From CAYMCV01 sp964389005 (GTDB taxonomy: Bacteria; Bacillota; Clostridia; Lachnospirales; Lachnospiraceae), in contig CAYMCV010000113.1 of assembly GCA_964389005.1 (NCBI GenBank), positions 1 through 8,127 of the forward strand: a DNA stretch of 8,127 nucleotides, written 5' to 3'. Positions within the stretch are counted from its first letter, which is position 1. Every line of letters begins with the position of its first letter. The position numbers and the translations under genes are program-made. Below, one piece after another: positions 5,602 to 8,127 of this stretch. The notes under the pieces were generated by a model that had not been told where the DNA came from, searched no databases, and was given only the letters and a program-made list of their open reading frames with translations.

Positions 5602-6621
5602 ATGGCCACAATGAAAGAAATCGCCGACCTTGCCGGTGTATCGAGAGGCACAGTCGACCGTGTATTAAACAAGCGCGGCGCCGTCAATCCCAAAACGCAG
5701 GAGAAGATACTGGAGATCGCACGTGTTCTTGAATACAAACCAAATCGCGCAGGACTTGCGCTTGCTGCGCAAAAGCGGAAGTATCGGTTGGGAATTGTTC
5801 TGTTTGGAACCGGCAATCCTTTTTTTGATGATGTTCTGTCTGCCTTTCGTAAAGAAGCGGCGGAACTGTCCGAATATAACTGTACCGTTTTGATTCGCAC
5901 TACTTCTGCCTTCGGTGTCGACGATCAACTCCATGCCATCGATGAATTGGTAAAAGACGGCATCAGCGGCCTGGCCATTGCTCCGCAGAATGACCCCGCC
6001 ATCGCAGTCAAAATCAACGAACTCTACGATGATGGCATTCCCACCGTCACCTTCAATACCGATATTTGCGACTCCAAGAGAATCGCTTACGTCGGTAGTA
6101 ATTACTACCAATGTGGGCAAACAGCCGCCGGTCTGCTCCATCTGATGACGCAGGGAACCGTTAATGTCGGAATCATCAGCGGTAATTCCAAAATTCTTTG
6201 TCACACGGAAAGAATTTCCGGTTTTCGTTCTTGTCTGTCGCAGTATCCGGATTTTCATACAGTTGCATTTATCGAAAACAACGATGACGATTTTGTCAGT
6301 TATGAGAAAACCAAAGAAATGCTCGAACAGCATCCTGAATTAAATGCACTCTTTTTTGCTGCAGGCGGCACCTACGGCGGTTGTAAAGCAGTTGTGGCAT
6401 GTGGGTGCGACAAACAAATCAAAATCATTACTTTTGATAAAATTGAAACCACAGTGGAGATGCTCAAATTGGGGGTTATTTCGGCCACCATTTGCCAACA
6501 GCCTGAGACGCAGGGTTCACTTCCGCTCAAGATTCTTTTTAACTATCTGACAACAGGCGATAAGCCCGCAAAGGAATTGAATTACACACAAGTAGAAATC
6601 AGAATCAAAGAAAATATTTGA
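5602..6621 (+). CDS. LacI-family transcriptional repressor with sugar-binding domain
   Basis: A 339-residue regulator of normal LacI/GalR length. The helix-turn-helix is MKEIADLAGVSRGTVDRVLN (4-23), followed by the hinge region YKPNRAGLALAAQK (45-58). The remainder is a type 1 periplasmic-binding-like domain of the ribose-binding-protein flavour: GNPFFDDV (71-78), APQNDPAIAVKINEL (127-141), TFNTDI (150-155), VGSNYYQCGQTAAG (164-177). It lacks the usual LacI second-lobe motif GFDD and has ITFDK (276-280) at that place. The start at 5602 is favoured by GGAG nine bases upstream; an internal ATG at 5611 has no site. It diverges from xylB, so it most likely represses the pentose operon through the GTGC palindromes and is released by a pentose or its derivative. 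The effector is not deducible from the sequence. Confidence 0.92.
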   Translation: MATMKEIADLAGVSRGTVDRVLNKRGAVNPKTQEKILEIARVLEYKPNRAGLALAAQKRKYRLGIVLFGTGNPFFDDVLSAFRKEAAELSEYNCTVLIRTTSAFGVDDQLHAIDELVKDGISGLAIAPQNDPAIAVKINELYDDGIPTVTFNTDICDSKRIAYVGSNYYQCGQTAAGLLHLMTQGTVNVGIISGNSKILCHTERISGFRSCLSQYPDFHTVAFIENNDDDFVSYEKTKEMLEQHPELNALFFAAGGTYGGCKAVVACGCDKQIKIITFDKIETTVEMLKLGVISATICQQPETQGSLPLKILFNYLTTGDKPAKELNYTQVEIRIKENI

Positions 6622-6623
6622 AT

Positions 6624-6659
6624 TAACAAGAGCCCCCGCATCATCGGAGGCTCTTGTTA
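6624..6659. terminator. Shared bidirectional terminator between the convergent regulator and GGDEF genes
   Basis: TAACAAGAGCC at the left and GGCTCTTGTTA at the right, with an inner CCG/CGG, form a stem of about 14 pairs broken by one C-A mismatch around CATCAT. It starts just after the TGA of the plus-strand regulator (6619-6621) and ends 17 bases before the stop of the minus-strand GGDEF gene. Short AT-rich tails follow on both strands (TTATCTTTGTG on plus, TTAATTCAAATATTTTC on minus), so it can end both transcripts. Confidence 0.8.
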
Positions 6660-6676
6660 TCTTTGTGTAACAATGA

Positions 6677-7324
6677 CTATTCTCTGGCGCCTTGCTTACC
6701 GCTCTTGCTTTTCTTGTCTTCGTACATCAAGCGATCCGCCCGACGAAGATTTTCATTCAAGGATTCCTGTTCCTCGATAATACAGATACCGATGCTCGCA
6801 TCCACAACGTAATCTTCTTCGATTGCCTCATTCGTCTTCATAATTCTGCTTCGGAAGTCTTCCATAAATTCTTGTACGCGACTCTCTTGATTCAAAACCA
6901 GGACAGCCATGAACTCATCACCGCCCATCCTTGCGCAGAATTCGTTTTCTTTCAAGGAATCTGACAACGCTTTGCCAATACTGATGATTGCCTCGTCTCC
7001 CGTTTGATGACCGAAGCAGTCATTGATGTATTTTAAGCCGTCCATATCCATGCTAACCAATGCAATTTTGAACAGCTCCTTCTTGGCGCGATTCCATATT
7101 TCCAACAGGTTCTGGTCGAATCCTCGACGATTGTACACCTCAGTCAACGGATCTCTTAAATATAAATACATGATATCGCGCATGGAATATAAGTTCTGGT
7201 GCATATACAATCGCTTAAGCGCATTTCCCGTATACATACTTAAAAACTCAAATTTCTCACTCATCAATGCATTCGGTTCCTGCAATAATTGGAAAATACA
7301 ATTCATATAGTCCACCACCAACAT
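6677..7324 (-). CDS. Diguanylate cyclase (GGDEF) domain, C-terminal half of a sensor protein
   Basis: This 215-residue frame holds a complete GGDEF domain, which makes cyclic di-GMP from two GTP. After an alpha-helical linker come DPLTEVYNRRGFD (58-70), the metal and guanine residues in SMDMDGLKYIND (91-102, D93, N101) and GHQTGD (105-110), then the active-site loop RMGGDEF (132-138) and ASIGI (176-180). The inhibitory I-site (RxxD five residues before GGDEF) reads KENE, so product inhibition is probably lost. MLVVDYMN at the start looks like the end of a GAF-like strand rather than a true N-terminus, and no clear ribosome site precedes it. It most likely continues from the sugar-binding half encoded beyond the N gap. 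A TAG at 7339-7337 closes its frame upstream in the sequence as given. It converges on the LacI gene across a shared terminator. Confidence 0.85.
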   Translation of the reverse strand: MLVVDYMNCIFQLLQEPNALMSEKFEFLSMYTGNALKRLYMHQNLYSMRDIMYLYLRDPLTEVYNRRGFDQNLLEIWNRAKKELFKIALVSMDMDGLKYINDCFGHQTGDEAIISIGKALSDSLKENEFCARMGGDEFMAVLVLNQESRVQEFMEDFRSRIMKTNEAIEEDYVVDASIGICIIEEQESLNENLRRADRLMYEDKKSKSGKQGARE

Positions 7325-8127
7325 CTGCAGCCTGTTCTAAAGACAATTCAACCATGTGTTTACGTGCCGCCAGTGCACGTTTGACGCCTTGTTGTGCGAC
7401 TGCTGNNNNNNNNNNGTGAATCGGCAAAAAGATACTGACCTTTTCTTTTAACAAATGTAAATGAGATTCCGGCAGTAAATCAGATTCATTAAAAAGTAAA
7501 TTTTCTGTTCTGGTTCTTCCGTCCGGCGCGATATAGTAGCAAAGTCTGATTTGTTCTCCATCTCGTAAATCTTGATTCGTAGGATTTTCTTCGGTATTGA
7601 TATCATTGCTTTGATTCATCAGTTCCTGTTCTTTGAGACAAATAAAACATGATTTTACCGGTGAGTTCAACAGATATCTTCTAACCCACTCAAAACACTC
7701 ACTTTCGCTGACTGCACTTTCAAAATCTGCACCCATGTTGATACATTCCTTCATATCACGCTGAATCTTTGAGAACTTACCCATATAAGCATCTCGATTT
7801 TGAATTGTGTCCTCAGACTTACAATCACAACTTTCCCGATAACAAGCATGTGTATGAATCCATTTGGTTTTGGGAATTGTTTCACCGTTTATTAAAGCAA
7901 CTGCCATCTGCATTGCGCTTTTTGCCATTTCATCAAACGGGACATTGACACTTGTCAATGGAGGTATATGCATTGGTGCATCATCCAAATCATCAAACCC
8001 AGATACCCGAATGTCTTCAGGAATTCGATAACCCCTACGCTTCAATTCATCGCACAAAGGCAATGCCATATAGTCATTTGAGCAAATAATAGCAGTTGGT
8101 ACTTCATCTAATGTTAGGAAATGTTTT
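7257..8127 (-). CDS. LacI-like sugar-binding sensor domain of a PBP1-GGDEF protein, 5' partial and broken
   Basis: The frame is open from the window's right edge (VPTAIICSNDYMAL before the first visible ATG at 8069), so the start lies outside. The first part, including RIPEDIRVSGFDDLDDA and PPLTSVNVPFDEMAKSA, is the second lobe of a LacI/type 1 periplasmic-binding sensor. No helix-turn-helix is in view. HACYRESCDC follows, then a coiled linker and a GAF-like region ending in VSIFLPIH at the N gap. Clostridial proteins of this build continue into GGDEF, here found in another frame at 6677-7324. Left of the gap, the 7405-7257 part of this frame (AVAQQGVKRALAARKHMVEL onwards) fits neither domain, so only 7416-8127 is reliable. 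Such proteins are thought to tune c-di-GMP to sugar availability; that is an inference here. Confidence 0.75.
   Translation of the reverse strand, partial: KHFLTLDEVPTAIICSNDYMALPLCDELKRRGYRIPEDIRVSGFDDLDDAPMHIPPLTSVNVPFDEMAKSAMQMAVALINGETIPKTKWIHTHACYRESCDCKSEDTIQNRDAYMGKFSKIQRDMKECINMGADFESAVSESECFEWVRRYLLNSPVKSCFICLKEQELMNQSNDINTEENPTNQDLRDGEQIRLCYYIAPDGRTRTENLLFNESDLLPESHLHLLKEKVSIFLPIHXXXXAVAQQGVKRALAARKHMVELSLEQAADVGGGLYELYFPIIAGTECIDE
7325..7405 (-). other. Out-of-place coding-like segment beside the assembly gap
   Basis: On the minus strand only one frame is open here, giving AVAQQGVKRALAARKHMVEL and on to SLEQAADVGG, a helical, normal-looking protein piece I cannot assign. The GGDEF frame is closed by TAG at 7339-7337. 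The expected protein needs only about a dozen residues between FLPIH and MLVVDYMN. The segment is probably foreign or misjoined sequence at a contig end. Confidence 0.45.
7406..7415. other. Assembly gap of 10 N
   Basis: Ten undetermined bases interrupt the sensor gene. Ten is a conventional scaffold filler, so the true gap length is unknown and the reading frame across it is not constrained by the sequence. Confidence 0.98.

Noticed and set aside
5665..6333. 222-residue minus-strand open frame opposite the LacI regulator
   Set aside because: It is antisense to a well-supported gene, has no ribosome site and no recognisable domain.

Overview
The window looks like draft or metagenomic sequence from a Firmicute of the class Clostridia, most likely a gut or rumen Lachnospiraceae-type organism. 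This rests on strong AGGAGG ribosome binding sites, a mid-range GC content by eye, a split (two-subunit) transketolase, a DUF4867 protein, and a large LacI-like sensor fused to a GGDEF domain. The assignment is inferred from gene content; no marker gene is present.

The core (about 42-6621) is a pentose catabolic cluster. Five genes run leftward on the minus strand in the order xylulokinase (5068-3599), DUF4867 protein (3535-2912), L-fucose/L-arabinose-isomerase-family protein (2835-1351), transketolase N-terminal subunit (1183-338) and transketolase C-terminal subunit (338 to about 51, then broken). Diverging from them on the plus strand is a LacI-family repressor (5602-6621). The 533-base region between xylulokinase and the repressor carries a good minus-strand promoter (TTGATT, 17 bases, TATGAT). 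A GTGC-centred palindrome lies where transcription should begin, and a second near-copy lies 256 bases away, which suggests repression by the divergent LacI protein. The inferred logic is: an aldose enters the cell, the isomerase makes a ketose, XylB phosphorylates it, and the split transketolase feeds the pentose 5-phosphate into central metabolism. No transporter, epimerase or classical xylose isomerase is in view, so the actual substrate is open.

The right part (6677-8127, minus strand) is convergent with the repressor, with a strong shared hairpin terminator between them. It encodes the two halves of what is probably one protein: a LacI-type sugar-binding domain whose start lies outside the window, and a diguanylate cyclase (GGDEF) domain. 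A run of 10 N (7406-7415) and a frame break separate the halves.

Two places look assembled or rearranged rather than native. Bases 1-51 read on the plus strand as KAKTEKFITKFARYYTP, a hallmark segment of cadmium/zinc P-type ATPases, and they butt directly against the interior of the transketolase C-subunit gene. The roughly 80 bases left of the N gap are open only in a frame that fits neither half of the GGDEF protein. The best biological leads are the undefined pentose pathway (FucI-like isomerase plus DUF4867 plus XylB) and the pairing of a pentose operon with a sugar-sensing c-di-GMP enzyme. I see no RNA genes, CRISPR arrays or insertion sequences.
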